Positions 1 to 12,098 are shown, counted from the first letter of the stretch. The stretch: 64,000 nt of DNA from Reticulitermes speratus (GCA_021186555.1 JAJKFL010000014.1:28846033-28910032); one strand, 5' to 3'. Notes: generated by a model from the letters alone, not told the origin. Numbers and translations are program-made.

Positions 1-609
1 TTAAAGGAGTTATGTCTTTGTCGTTTCTGTTTACACTCTTTATTTCTAATTGGTGTCTAATTTCTAGCGGCGTAGAACCTCTGAGGTATAATAATCAAAA
101 AAGAAAGTTTTCCTCTGAAGTCTAAATTTACTAGTCTGAACTTTACTAAGGTTTATTATAAACCAATATTGCTTTCCTGTATTTTTATTAGTGAACTAAA
201 GGCTGTCTTTTTAAAATTACCCCTGCACAGAAAATGTTGATTTTCGTCTAACGTTCGTATAGACTTTTCTTGAGAAGTTGATATTTACTCAGCTGATCAA
301 AATACTCTTTTACTTTGACAGGTTTTTTTCCCGAGTATTGGGGTTTCCCTGCCAATATCATTCCACTGATGCTCCATACACATTCATCCGTCTACCTTCG
401 ACGCAACTGACAGCGCTGTTACATAAAATACTTCTGTCTGTCTCTGTGCCTTAGTTGTAGAAACTTTATATTGTTCTTATTTCCTTGAAATTTTAACAAT
501 TAGTGCAGGAATATGAATGCCATAAAATTCTCTCTATCTCTCTGAAACCGAAATTATAACACCACGTGAGATTTGAGGACCTTATGGCAGTGAATCTTGA
601 AATTACGGG
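1..609. other. AT-rich DNA without recognised feature
   Basis: No coding similarity, repeat boundary or RNA gene is recognised here. Open frames are short, stop-limited and show no known motif. Could be intergenic or intronic. Confidence 0.5.
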
Positions 610-655
610 CTTCTGGAATGTGACGCCGTGTAGTTTGGAAGTTAGGTACCAATGT
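610..655 (+). repeat. Foldback family, solitary left arm
   Basis: The stretch begins CTTCTGGAATGTGACGCCGT and continues into TGTAGTTTGGAAG. This is the left half-site of a foldback family that recurs at 1703, 13749, 27327 and 49749, and appears inverted as CACGGTGTCACATCCCAGAA elsewhere. No matching right arm is seen within about 300 bases, so this is a solo arm or a decayed copy. It carries no coding capacity. Confidence 0.6.
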
Positions 656-1189
656 GTAAGCCTATCATATTGTACTTTCCTATTGGCCTTAATGTTAGCA
701 GTATCCGTTTTTTTCAGTAATAAAGCAATCAAAGGTTTAATCTTTTTACTGGTGACCCCTGTCATTTTCCTGTATTTTCCTCAAGGCAACCTCGTTCAGT
801 AATTATTTGTTTTAGGTAATTGTAGAACGCAAACTGGTCTCTGTGCGCGCCATGAACGTTTATGTGGGAGTGGACGTATACTAGTAGCTCCATTTCTTTT
901 CGGCAGTGGATAGAGAAGGCATCAGCTTGACGCTGTGGTCGCTTTAGCCCCGAAGAAGGATCTGCTGGTACTCGTTGAATAGGTGGCAGAGTGAGCACCA
1001 GACCCAGTGGACAGGCACTTACTTTATGTAGCTACAAGAAATGATGAACCTAAACATATAGTTAAAGAGCCATATATTCTGTAATACAAAGCTGAAGAAC
1101 ACAGCCCTCAGACAGCTGGCAATCAGCAGCGTCTTTCACCATTAATATTGAATGATAGCTCAGTCAGGGTAGTGACTCGGATGGACGAC

Positions 1190-1368
1190 CGGGTAAATCG
1201 GAGTTTATTTCCCAGTTGGGGTAGTTATTTTTCTACCCTCCACAATGTCCAGACTGGCTCTGAGGGTCTACGCAGTCTCCTACGCAATTTTTTCCAGAGG
1301 TAAAAGGGCCGGGGCGTGAACCTAACCTATCTCTTCCAATCAGTTGGAGGTTTAGGAATGCGTGAAAA
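1190..1368 (+). mobile_element. SINE-B relic (tRNA-headed family), degraded
   Basis: The 3' two thirds match the family seen better at 36895, 43697 and 45680. Shared landmarks in order are TGTCCAGACTGGCTCTG, CAGTCTCCTACGCAAT and AAAGGGCCGGGGCGTGAA. The tRNA-like head is too diverged to place boxes A and B. No target-site duplication is identified. An old, inactive copy. Confidence 0.6.
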
Positions 1369-1702
1369 TATTATTACACTCTCCCATCAGTGTTCATCAC
1401 ACTGTGCTTAAATAATGACAGGGATAACTGCAGCTTTATATAATTCCCACCTCCGAAGGAGATTTAGTATCTCCTACAACGACGCTTCCTAGGCGACGGG
1501 TAACTGTACGAGGGTTAGCAGACACAGTATGAATTTATCCTAAAATGTAAGCATTTTAAATAATTGGATTATGAACAGCCTATGCTATTTGTTCTGACAA
1601 GACATTTCCCACAAATATTATTGCCGCCCACAAAATATCATAAAACCACCTAGAGAATAACCAGTGCTTTTCTCAGAAAAAGTCACCGTCAAAGATCCAA
1701 GG
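1369..1702. other. Unassigned AT-rich DNA
   Basis: No repeat family, ORF or RNA motif recognised between the SINE-B relic and the next foldback element. Confidence 0.4.
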
Positions 1703-1899
1703 CTTCTGGAGTGTTACGCAGTGTCGACTGGTAAACAGTTAGTGTCATTTCGAAGGGGCTTAGTACTTCCATCTTCAGGATCTAGCAGTCCGAATTTGGA
1801 ACCTCTTATGGGACTGGTAGATCCTGAAGATTGAGATGCTAAGCCTCTTCGAAATGACATGAACTGTTTGCCAGTCAACACGGTGTTACATCCCAGAAG
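1703..1899. mobile_element. Foldback (inverted-repeat) element, both arms preserved
   Basis: Two arms of about 100 bases meet with almost no spacer. The left arm runs CTTCTGGAGTGTTACGCAGT, then TGTCATTTCGAAGGGGCTTA and ATCTTCAGGATCTAGCAGTC. Read on the other strand, the right arm gives CTTCTGGGATGTAACACCGT, TGTCATTTCGAAGAGGCTTA and ATCTTCAGGATCTACCAGTC. There is no coding content. The structure fits a MITE or foldback transposon that transcribes into a long hairpin; the parent transposase is unknown. Confidence 0.8.
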
Positions 1900-3215
1900 A
1901 CGAATATTTATCGATATCGTTGTGAGAATCTCATGTCTAGCTCACTTCTTATTCCTGACACTCCAACCACCGAATTACAGGTAAATTCTGAACATAATCT
2001 AAAGAACTAACTCAATAACTGACTGCATGGAGCAGTCCGTCTTGAGAAGCTAATAGTTCCTCAGTTCTAATTTGGGACGTCCCGTTGTGTTTCCACTCAC
2101 TAAGCTTGAAGCAGACAAGGACGTGTATTCCTTTACAACACTATGTTTACACTAGGCAGGTGGACACTATGGAAAAGAGCAAAGTTCAGAGATTCTAAAA
2201 CTGGCAAACAACTGAATGACAAAACACCGTCAGTCTGAACTCCATAGTGTAATGCATTCTTATACAACCTGTTGAATCAATATAAGACACCACCCACTCC
2301 AACCCTCATCTAGACTTACATAAGAATGACAGTTCTTCACTCAGTCTCTTAATATACTTCGTAAAAGAGTGCAGAATACATAGGGGCTTGCTAAGTAAGT
2401 AAAAAATATGAATTACATTTTTACGTAAAGTTAAATAGTATACAGCAGTACGAAACCATTAACATATTGTGAGTAATTGCAAGTAACCGTAAACAAATGA
2501 TAGGAAAACATAAAAGAGAAATCCAAGCCAAAGAAGTAGATAGACTGATTTCCTGCTACTAAGTTAAGCTTCAAAATCAGTAAATATAAAATATTGTACA
2601 CTCCGAAACATGTTTAGAGCAAATATAAAATTTAATTACTTCACAGATGATTGAAAATTATTTGTGATAAATAATGCATCCAAGAACGAAATACAAAAAC
2701 ACGTGCTGAACAGTTACAGAAATCGAGGATGAAGAAGATATACGGATTCTAATCTAACTCATTACTAGAAATGTTATTAATAAAGACTGTTATTTAAGGA
2801 TGCTGTCAATTGCTGGTATTGTATAGCATCGGTGATAGACGAATGAATAAGAACGGATTATTGGTGGAATTTATATTAATATAGAAGTAATAACACATCG
2901 TAAGTTTTCTAAAAGGAAACCAATTGTGAAAAACAATGTAAAAGACCAGACTTCACTCCCTAAATATGTACTTAATATAAATATATCTTAAAACGTTAAA
3001 ATTCAACTTTAAAATTGTAATACAGTAAAGTTTTCCTCTGCATGTTTTACGAATATTGCAACACCTAAGATGACTCGATAGAACCCGTCTAAATATGTCG
3101 TCAAAAAATATCTGAAGATATAGTGTAAATAAGGTGTTGTGTTAGCGGAATATATATATATATATCCTTATTTACTTCAAGCCTAATAAAATTTCTTCAG
3201 GCAGTAAAGATAAAC
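1900..3215. other. Unassigned AT-rich DNA with short TA microsatellite
   Basis: No gene or repeat family recognised. The only low-complexity feature is a short (TA)n run at about 3150-3165. Confidence 0.45.
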
Positions 3216-3575
3216 AAACCTGTTTGCAAGAGCCCACCACTTGTCCATGTCCTGACCCAGACGGATCCTATCCACACCTTCTCATCCTGTTTCTTGAAAA
3301 TCAATTTTAATACCGTCTTTCCACCTACGCCTAGGTCTTACAAGTTCTCTTTTCATGTTTCCCCACCGAAACGATATATGAATTTGTCTTCTTCCCCATA
3401 CATTCCACAGGTGAGGATTACAAATCGTGAAGTTTCTCCTCATGAAGTTGTATCCCCCCAGGGCTAAATATCTTCTTCAGCACCCTTTTCCCGAACACTC
3501 TCAGCCTTTTTTCTTCTCTAAATGAGAGAGACCAACCTTGATTTAAGAGAGACCAAGTTTCATACCCATATAATC
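3216..3575 (-). mobile_element. LINE family LA, 3' reverse-transcriptase fragment (decayed)
   Basis: Read on the minus strand with frameshifts, the sequence gives REEKRLRVFGKRVLKKIF, then LHDL-SSP, a diverged GHVAR-type block and a run like RRRWKD-IKIDFQE-G. This is the region downstream of the reverse-transcriptase fingers and palm in many insect LINEs (RVFENxVLRKIFG, NEELxxLYSSP, RRMRWAGHVARM, GRPRRRWEDNIKxDL). Several stops and frame changes show it is a pseudogene. The 5' part is missing, as expected for truncated target-primed insertions. Related copies lie at 27000, 35745 and 46530. Confidence 0.75.
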
Positions 3576-4552
3576 TAATTTAATATTCATAAATCCAAGG
3601 GACTGGACAGATTTTCTGTTTATAAAATTAAATCACCACCTACTTTGCGACCATCAGCTTACAATTATTATGAATATTATAAATTCTGACGCCTGCCAGA
3701 AACCCTTCTGAGACAGCAATCTGTCCGCATGCAGATGACTGGCGTCCGCTGCCTTAGATTGAATTTTATTATATCGTGATGGGAGCCTTCTCTTTTTTAA
3801 AAATCATATTGCAAAGCACTTGAACTTTCCTTCCACACTTCCCTTTATGCCACTGCACCTCCATCTCCTATGGTTTTTCAAAGTATGTCAAAGCACTTTG
3901 AAAGAAATTCATTTCCTTTCAGGCGCCTATGCCCTCAGCTCTGGGCATAAAACCATAATGCTGCTCTCCGTCTAAGAAATTGCACGTGATATTCCAGTCG
4001 CATTTCGTTATGTTCCACCGTCCTATATGTTAAATACAATATCTGCTTTACACTACTGAGTGGTATATGGAGTCGGATACATAATACAGAACCTCATATG
4101 CCTTAATGCCAACCTCACTTTGGCGCACTACACACTTTCTTGTAAGAGGATCTGCCAATATATCATGGCGGTATGACAGATACGTCTGATGAGAAGGAGA
4201 TGCCACAACGAAATTCTAGCTTAAGTCAGTTTGACTAATACTATTATGACTGTCACATAACAGAAAATTGCATTAGAGTTGAGATTATTCTAACCTCAAT
4301 GTATTTCCATCCATGTGGTTCTCAAGCCGGAGGCATGATTTCCAACAAATACGCGGACATAATTTATATACTAGGCGGTAAATATACTTATCAATAAATT
4401 TGCTAATTACTTTATTCTCTCTAACATATTCTTTGACTTTTGACTTATATATTCTTCACCACTTCGAACATGGCGGTTATTAATTTTTTAAAATATGAAT
4501 TAGAGCTCTTTTACAAAAAATATATTATAACCAACTGTTATTCTCCGTAACA
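3576..4552. other. Unassigned AT-rich DNA
   Basis: No ORF with recognisable similarity and no repeat boundary identified between the LINE fragment and the mariner-like element. Confidence 0.4.
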
Positions 4553-5142
4553 TACAGGGCATACACAAAAGAATGGTTCGGTTTCAAAAGTGAATAAAAA
4601 ATGTATTTCTCACCTTACACGGGCACAACATACACCGTCAGCGGCGGCAACTGTCCAAGTTTCTCATTTGGTAATTATAATCCTTCCATGTGTGCACCCT
4701 GGGTCACACGACACACATCCACACGGTAATCAAACTCATCCCAGACCCGGTGTAGCATGTCCGCTGTAATGGCCTGCACGAGGTCGACCAGGACTCTTGC
4801 CTTTACACAAGCATCCAGTTTCTACAAACTGTCGGTACCACCTGCTTATGTCATTCTTGTGTGATGCGTCTTTTTTAAACCGTGCACGAAACTCACGCTG
4901 CACTGTAATCACAGATCTGGACACCTCAAAACGGAGCACACAGAAAGCCTTCTCCTGCTGCAACGCCATCTTTGAAACTGGCCCCGCGGCCACGCAGTAA
5001 GCAAGAGAAGCGAACTGCTGGTAGCGCATGCGAAACTTGGACAGTTGCCGCCGCTGACGGTGTATGTTGTGCCCGTGTAATGTGAGACATAAATTTTTTA
5101 TTCACTTTTGAAACCGCACCATTCTTTTGTGTATGCCCTGTA
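4553..5142 (-). mobile_element. M1: internally deleted mariner-like DNA transposon with 111-bp terminal inverted repeats
   Basis: The ends are TACAGGGCATACACAAAAGA on the left (4553-4663) and its complement on the right (5032-5142). The two arms pair over about 111 bases with only a handful of mismatches. Each end begins TA, consistent with the TA target duplication of the Tc1/mariner superfamily. Inside, on the minus strand, lie the N-terminal HTH domain of the transposase and, after a deletion junction near 4770, its extreme C-terminus. The catalytic core is gone, so the copy is non-autonomous. An 82-bp hairpin at 14213 has the same terminal sequence. Confidence 0.9.
4736..5029 (-). pseudogene. 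Truncated mariner-like transposase, N-terminal DUF4817-type HTH domain
   Basis: The 97-codon frame holds a helix-turn-helix DNA-binding region at about residues 22-84, with landmarks KAFCVLRFE, TVQREFRARF, ISRWYRQF, ETGCLCKGKS and PGRPR. These are typical of the DUF4817 domain at the start of many insect mariner-like transposases. The natural start is probably Met21 (about 4969), since it begins MALQQEKAFC; the upstream 20 codons are likely leader. After GRPR the frame runs out of register (AGHYSGHATPGLG, stop). In the next frame the true C-terminus continues as ITADMLHRVWDEFDYRVDVC and ends GAHMEGL near 4686. All DD(34)D catalytic residues lie in the deleted segment. It cannot catalyse transposition. 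Confidence 0.85.
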
Positions 5143-6930
5143 CATACTTAAGTTTCATGTGCTTCGCAGGAGTTGTCTGAGATTTCTATACAGTATTTAT
5201 TTATTGTTAGTTTCTTGCATAGTCGTACTTTTTTGCGTCGTTTAATAACACACTACAGCCTTGCTAAGGCAGAGGGAAGGAGAATAGATATTAACTGTTT
5301 CGTACTTGCCTGCGGGTCGCATAATACCTGTAGTAAGGACAATTATGTGTCAAGAGGACCTGCATATATTAGGCCTAACTACTGGTAATACTTTCCTGTA
5401 CGTAGGTTAGGCCGTATAATATATTTACACTTACATAGAAATGTCTAAGTTTAGAACTATTATAACTTACGAGATTTATCCATCATATGACAGGGTTAAT
5501 GTAATATGCATACTTTAATCCACAGCGTCTTCCATCAGACTTAAAACTTTTTAAGATTTCTCTTTTGTGATTTCTTTTCTACAAGGCCTGAAATTTTTAT
5601 CAGTATTTAAATATTTCAGTAAAGCTTAATTTCTCAGATAACATTATGGAAATAATTCGGAAACATTCGAATAAAATTTTGTAATTTTGCATGTTAGCCT
5701 GTGTTTATAATCGAACCTAATAAACTGAATTAAACCACCAAATACAGAGTATTTAGAGAGTGCCCGTAATGACCTGCATTATACTAAAGCTTCGACGTAT
5801 TTCGGCGGTCAAAGGGCTGTTATCAATAAGTCACAGTCATATAGAGTGCAAAATTATGTGTACAATGCAGGTGTATCAGATTTATATTGACCAAGTTTTA
5901 AATATTTAAAATTGTACAAATAAATTTTCTTTGACTAAGAGTATGATGACTGTATTAATGGTGACATGTTTCAGCCCTTAAAGGGCCATTATTAAGGGGT
6001 CACGATAATCGTCGTCATGTGCTAGATGGGCTGTCGTGAACAACAGGTCAGTGCGTGAAAGGACAGTTTTTAATGAGCCAAGAGTGTTCATTTGCAATAC
6101 TTGGCAAAGCACGGGTGTGTCATGGAAACATGTCGCCGAAAGTCCTGCAAAAACTTCTGCGTCAACAGAGTCATATAACTGGGGGGAAAAAATAAAATTA
6201 CAGGTTCAGTGGCGGACAATAATAGGATAAGGGAACTTGTATTTCTTTTGGCTGATGCATGGTTTGCCTTCAGTAGGTACCCCCACAACCAAAATAGATG
6301 TTTTAATAACTCCCCATACATTGTGTGAAGTGTTCTTTTTATGACCTTAAGGACAGTAAATGCTCGCAAAATTATAGGACCCGTGTTTTTCGAAGAAACA
6401 AATTCCGACCCTTACGGTAGTTTAATCCTGACACCACTTTTCAAGGAATTAAGGAATATAGGACTGCCCGCCTATTTTTGTTCCAAGAACTGAAAGACAA
6501 TTACCGAAAAGAAGTAGCCAGTATTTCAAAACAAGTGTTAAATCGTGGGTCGAGAAATATTTTCAGAAGGTGCAAGGCATGCTTAAGAGCCCAAATTTGG
6601 CACTTCGCTAAACTCGTATATTCAGTGAGGTAAGTCGAACTGCAGAGGATGAAAGGATTTGGAGATGATTGGTTCGTATCTCGGCCAAGTCATCGGCTGT
6701 TCTCTCATGCCTTCCTCATTCCTACCAGACAAAGGCCGATGTAGTATCTTCATTAAGGCACAAACACTTCTCTCTGAATCCATTCCGGTTTAACGATCAC
6801 TATGCGATTTGAATCGGAATTGTCTGATTTACTGACAGCGTCGTAAAATAAACCACAAAACTTGGGATTTATTTGATATTTATATGATAATGAAGTAAAT
6901 AAATATTGTGCCTTGTTTATACTCGCAACA
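5143..6930. other. Mostly unassigned DNA with two weak dispersed-repeat motifs
   Basis: Around 5765-5850 and 5940-6030 there are motifs of the type CGTATTTCGGCGGTCAAAGG and GACATGTTTCAGCCCTTAAA. They resemble the core of the foldback at 40930 (TTTCGGCC next to GGCCATCTT), but I could not define arms or boundaries. Nothing else is recognised. Confidence 0.35.
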
Positions 6931-7104
6931 AAGGAAGACCTAGGTTAAGGTGTTTGGGTGATGTCGAATGGGACTTGAATAAGATGTAAACAGATGGAGA
7001 ACAAGAGCTTTGGACAGAATATAATGGGTATCTGTCGTGAGGGAAGCCAAGGCCAAAATTTTCAAGATCTGTAATGCTGCACAAGAAGAAGAAGAAGAAG
7101 AATT
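6931..7104 (+). mobile_element. LINE 3' end fragment with (GAA)n tail
   Basis: With frameshifts the plus strand reads GRPRLRCLGDVEWDLNKM, then a stop-containing WRTRALD-like block and VREAKAKIF. This matches the last coding block of RTE-type LINEs (RPRLRWLDDVExDLRKL, followed by REAKAKL). It ends in a (GAA)n run at 7083-7102, a usual simple-repeat tail for such elements. It is 5' truncated and not functional. Confidence 0.65.
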
Positions 7105-8275
7105 TATACTCATATGTTTTATGATTCAGCTGTTATTTTCCTAAGCAAGTTTAAAAAATTGTTCTTTGTAATGGAGACGCAGTATGTTTTCTCTGAAACT
7201 GGAACTCAATTTTTAAACGTTATACAGATGGACTTCCGGCCTCAAAGTATTAGTTATATTTTCTCGTCTGGTTTGCAAAGATGGGAGCTTTAAATTCTAC
7301 TCTCCTTTCCTTTTCCCTACTGCAATAAACATTGTTATATATCTGTACCACTATGTCCCTGGTGTTGGTTTCTGACAGGGTAATTAGAAATCGCGTGGCA
7401 GGTTGAGCAGACTGCTCGTTGTTGGCTGGTTCCATAAAATGGAAGACATAAGATCTAGAGACACGTTATGGCCGTATTTGTTGTCCGCCATATTGATTTC
7501 CTTATGCTATGCTACTGGTACTGTGACTTAAATTATCTGTTGAATATATTCATATACATACACATATATATTGAGTGTGTCTGTGAGTTATTGTTCTCGA
7601 TACATAAGTGATACTGTAATATAAAGCCACTCTGATGAGCGTCGGTCATTATACAAGTCTGCTGAATGGATTGTGAAACGGACATACGAATATCGGATTT
7701 CGTTATCTTCACAATTCGATGGAGATTAAATGATTTTTGAACAGTAAATCTGAGTACGCATAGCGTTTTGTTTTGTATTATGTTTTGATATCTATATTTG
7801 CTCATCAATTTTCCTGTTTATTTTTGCTTGTAGACTTCATAATTTGTAGGTTATGTTTTAAAAATGAACACGAAATGATTGGTTCCATTTAAAGCTAATG
7901 TAAGCTGTCAATTCTGCGCGTATATTTCACTGTTTACACAAATTATTAATTTCATAAATACAAGTGTCACAAATGTGTCGATCACACGGATAGCTACTGA
8001 TTGCGTTTTTCCGCTTCAAATCTCATGAATATGCGCATATTTTACGCATCGTTATTTTTTGGAGCTGTTTTCCTTTCGATATTCACATTGAAAGCAATGT
8101 TCTCTTTTACTATTTTACTCTTTTTAAAATAATTACCTTACTATTTTCTAAACATGGTCACTTGGATGACTTCATTTCAGTCATACTTAACTTCAGTGCT
8201 TAATATAATTTTATGTTTTGACAACAGGAAATACATTTTAACACTGATCTGTATCATTCCATCAACTAACACCTT
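7105..8275. other. Unassigned AT-rich DNA
   Basis: No recognisable coding or repeat content. Short frames here have no motif support. Confidence 0.4.
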
Positions 8276-8333
8276 GACACACACACACGCACACGCACGC
8301 ACACACAGGCACACACATACCCAAACACACACG
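8276..8333. repeat. (CA)n microsatellite, imperfect
   Basis: CA dinucleotides interrupted by G and T (CACACGCACACGCACGCACA pattern) over about 58 bases. Confidence 0.9.
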
Positions 8334-11300
8334 TGTACAATCATAATTAATCCCGAAGTGTCAGTAATTCATCTTATTTTGTCCTCCAAATCGACTGATG
8401 GTGTTTAAGTGTCTTTTGGACTAAAAAAATAAGGTTTATGCGGAGACGACTTCCATCCGTCCGTAATGTAGTACCTAGTATCAGTGGCCGAAACTTCTGT
8501 TTGATATCCATGAAATTCTGTACAGGATTTCTTTACATAATTTTGTGGAAAGTCGGCTCACTGAAAATCATGCTTTGTTTAAGAACGTAAAATAAGTTTT
8601 GCCCACATTTTATATATTTTAGTCCAATTTGGATGTAACTGGGTACAGAAATTTTCCATAAAAAGTTTCGTGATGTTCGGCACAGTGTACACCATAATGT
8701 ACTAAATGTCGTAAATTAACTTTACCCCTGCTTTCCACATTTATTTCCCGATTCGTGCGAAATTCCATGCCAGAGATGTGCGCATAATTGCGGGCATAAA
8801 TAAAATTACATTCACGCGTAGACCGTATGGCATTTTGAAGGTAAAAGAATGGCTAAGAAAAATTTGTATACTACGTCACAAATTATACCATCTGTAATCT
8901 TCGCTTTAAGGCTGGCATTTTACAAAAAATGTATGATTATGCCAATATTATATTCTAGAATATTTATTGTCTAAATCAGGCCCGTTCGAAGTATTAATTG
9001 ATGCGGGCAACTTCGGAAATTTTGGTCTGCGTGCTAGCAACACGAAATTCAATGCGCAGAATAAAGGATTAATAAGTATACATATAACTATATGTACAAT
9101 TTTACCTGCGTATTTTTGTACACATGACGTGCAATAAAAATGTACTGATAATAATAGGAAAAATTAATAAAAACGCAGTTCATAACATATCTAGGGTGTT
9201 TTTTGGTACATTTTTACGAAATGAACTAGTAACGTAATGCGTGTCTAGCATAAATAAACAGCTCGTGAGTTTACAAAGATGCTTCGGTGTTTTATGTCTT
9301 CTTTGCCAGGGAAAGGGTCAAAGGTTAACGAATCCGCGGGCAACATAACACTCTCTCTAGGGCAAAACGTTACCCGCGAGCTACGTTTGGGCGGGCCTGG
9401 TTTAAGAAATATATATATTTCAAAGGTTGGCTTTACTTCCGTCTTCAGGAATAGATCCTACTTACAGGACGTCGTGTTTATTAGATCAGTCTCATTCAAC
9501 AATGACCATTGTGATATAATGGTAACGAATTGGCTATTCTCACAGATATTGACAGAATCAAAATTAATAGGTGACATGCTTAAGAAACTCTTCTACGTTT
9601 ACATTATCCTCAGCTTCTTGTGCATATCTTTCAAAAAAGGAAGTTGCTCCAACTGAATCATGGCAGAAAATGTTTTTGTCAGATACGTTTAATTAAGATG
9701 CTGCTACCGGATTTCATTTAGGTGATTTTTTATTGGAGACACCTGAACTAAATTTTGACATTTAGCTGTTTTACAGCAGTATAAAAGACTTCGTTTAAGT
9801 AAGTTTCAAGTCGTTAATACATCAATAAATGTGTTCAAGGAATAGTATTTTGTCCTAAAAATCTTTTCATTTTAGTACCGAATCGATTCAGGAAACTGCG
9901 CTCTGGCTACGAAATTATCATACTTCCACCATTAAGAAGTAAGTCTATAAAAAATGAAAATAAACTTAGGTTATAATTACATAAATTTTGTGACTTAAAT
10001 ATTGTTTGTTACTCCAAATATTGATGCTCGTAAAAACAGATAATCTGAGTCGATTTAGCCAACCAACCATCAACTAAGCGCAATAAATTAATAATTTGTA
10101 TGCATGCATATGCCTAACTACTTTGCGTTTTTATCTGTTATACACAAGCAAAATGAATTTACATTTTACTAATGTGTTCTGCTAACGTTTACCATAAAAC
10201 AGTAACTAATAACGAGTTTAATTATCTGGACCTTGCATTAACAGGATCAACAGACAAGATTGACACAAAAAGTAAATGTTTACTGATATAATCATTAATA
10301 ATCACTCAGCAGAACATAAACACGCATGTACAAATACAATGGTGGACAGGTTTCGCAGTGTCTCAACAAGCTAAAAGCGAGAGTTAAATCACATATAGGA
10401 TACACAATAAGGACAAACAGCGAATATACCAAAAATTTAGTAAATAAAATTCGGCAAAGAAAAAATGTGGAAACAAGAAACAGAGAAGGATAAGATTCTG
10501 TTAATATCACATACCACAAATAATAAGGTACCAAGTTAAGAACTGTAAGTATACCTTAAACATTTTGGCATATTCGCTCTAAGTTTGCTTCCCTCCCGTC
10601 ATGGTGTTGCAAAAGTAACAATACGTTTTCCTTTTTTACCTCGAAATGTGCATTTTCTGTATCTGCGAATTTGTTTGAAACGTTTTTCTCTTCGATGAAA
10701 ATTTAGCTTGCTCATTCGAAACGGGGTAAGCTGTTGATATAAAAGACGCTTTGAAAGTTGGCTATGCTTCCTTCATCAGGTAAAAATAATAACATTAAAC
10801 CTATTCTGTTGGGTTTATTATATCGAGATAATCTCCATGCCTTTGATCATTGCCGAAATAATTGCTCAATTTTGGGATGCCGAAGTTTCGGAGGAACCTG
10901 TTGCCTCGATATTCATGAGTAAGACAGAGGCAAGATATTTGTTCTAAACGTTTTTGGGTCAACAGAACTAAAAACTACATGTTGTCACAACCTTTACATT
11001 CACTGGCGTGAGAATCTGAAATCTCGTTGCTGTAAAAATTAACTTACAATTAATATCCACGTTTTCAATATAATTCATAAATCCTGTTCTTCTTACGGAT
11101 TCGAAAGAACCAGTGACAGTCGCACGCATCATTCGAGTAACACGTAAGTGAAATTATACCCTTTTCCTTTCTCTAGATCAAAGTCATGCTGGACAGCTTG
11201 TGCTACAGTCTAATAAAGTCTCACCAGATATGCTTTTGTTTTAGAATATGTACGTCATCTGTCCTGGACAGTGATTTACATAAATGTGTAACACAGCCAC

Positions 11301-11400
11301 GTGTTACCAGGGTCGTACTTACATTGATCATTATGAATTTGTCACTGGTCAGCTGGTTTCTCTATGTATTCGCATAATCAAAGTATATTAGTTCGGCCAG
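8334..11400. other. Unassigned DNA, no gene supported
   Basis: A 125-codon open frame at 9279-9656 has no recognisable domain and no codon signature that sets it apart from chance. Around 10725-10795 a short stretch resembles the inner part of the foldback family (TTGGCTATGCTTCCTTCATC), but no arms can be drawn. Otherwise nothing is recognised. Confidence 0.4.
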
Positions 11401-11735
11401 TCATTTGAAAAATCATGAAGTATTAAAAAGAGTCGAGGAGGAAAGGAACATACTACATGCAATAAAATGGACGACGACTCACTGGATTTGTCACATCCTG
11501 CGTAGGAACTGCCTTCTAAAACACATTATTGAAGGAGAGATGGGACGGGAAAATGAGGAGGAAGACGTAAACAGCTACTGGATGACCATAAGGAAACAAT
11601 AGAAAATCTGTAAATTGAAAGAAGAAGCTCTAAATCGCTCTGTCTGAAGAAATCACTTTTGAAGTGGCTATGGACCTGTCGTAAGACCGACTACGTGATG
11701 ATGATGATGATGATGATGATGATAATGATGATGAA
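11401..11735 (+). mobile_element. LINE family LB, 3' end with (GAT)n tail
   Basis: The plus strand reads RVEEERNILHAIKWTTTHWI, then CHILRRNCLLKHIIEGEMG, a stop-interrupted stretch LKEEALNRS and finally YGPVVRPTT. It then passes into (GAT)n at 11696-11734. Expected family sequence here is of the type ERNILHTIKRRKANWIGHIL. The (GAT)n tract is the element's own 3' tail: the minus-strand copy at 53747 ends in the same way after the same CCTGTCGTAAGA motif. Stops make it a relic. Confidence 0.8.
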
Positions 11736-11844
11736 TCAGATTATAATCACAGAAACACAGCATTTATAAAACACTTTTTTTCTTTAAAAAACTTGGCGTT
11801 AAAGAGTAAAGTTTTCCGTGTTATTAGTTAAACACCATACCATA

Positions 11845-12098
11845 AAGGTTTAATGATGTAGTTTAGGTACAGCTTCACGCATTTTTAACATCGCTTCTAG
11901 ACGGTGTGATTTGGCAGTTTCACGCCCCGGCCTCTTTACTCCTCCAGAAAGCGCCGCGGTAGCCATTGAATGAGAGGCTGGATGGACCCCAGAAACAGTC
12001 AGATGCTTTCGAGAGGAGATACATATCTTGCCCCTGCCGAGAATTGAACCTCGGCTCCTCGATCATATAGCCCCTAGCCTTGTCACTATACTGACTAA
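11845..12098 (-). mobile_element. SINE-B copy, near full length
   Basis: On the minus strand the head contains a tRNA-like B box around the GAGGTTCAATTCTCGGCA complement. The body then has ATCCAGCCTCTCATTCAATG and GGCCGGGGCGTGAAACTGCC, and a tail near 11870 matching GCTGTACCTAAAC. Order and spacing match the copies at 18710 and 22692. It is tRNA-derived and probably once transcribed by RNA polymerase III from its own boxes. Confidence 0.7.

Noticed and set aside
5765-6030. A foldback formed by two TTTCGGC/TTTCAGCC-type motifs
   Set aside because: The motifs do not extend into pairing arms; only a weak resemblance to the 40.9 kb family remains.
9279-9656. A 125-codon open frame, the longest of the unassigned ones
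   Set aside because: No domain, signal peptide or recognisable family; length is within what chance gives in 64 kb, and the last 30 residues are hydrophobic only through AT-rich codons.
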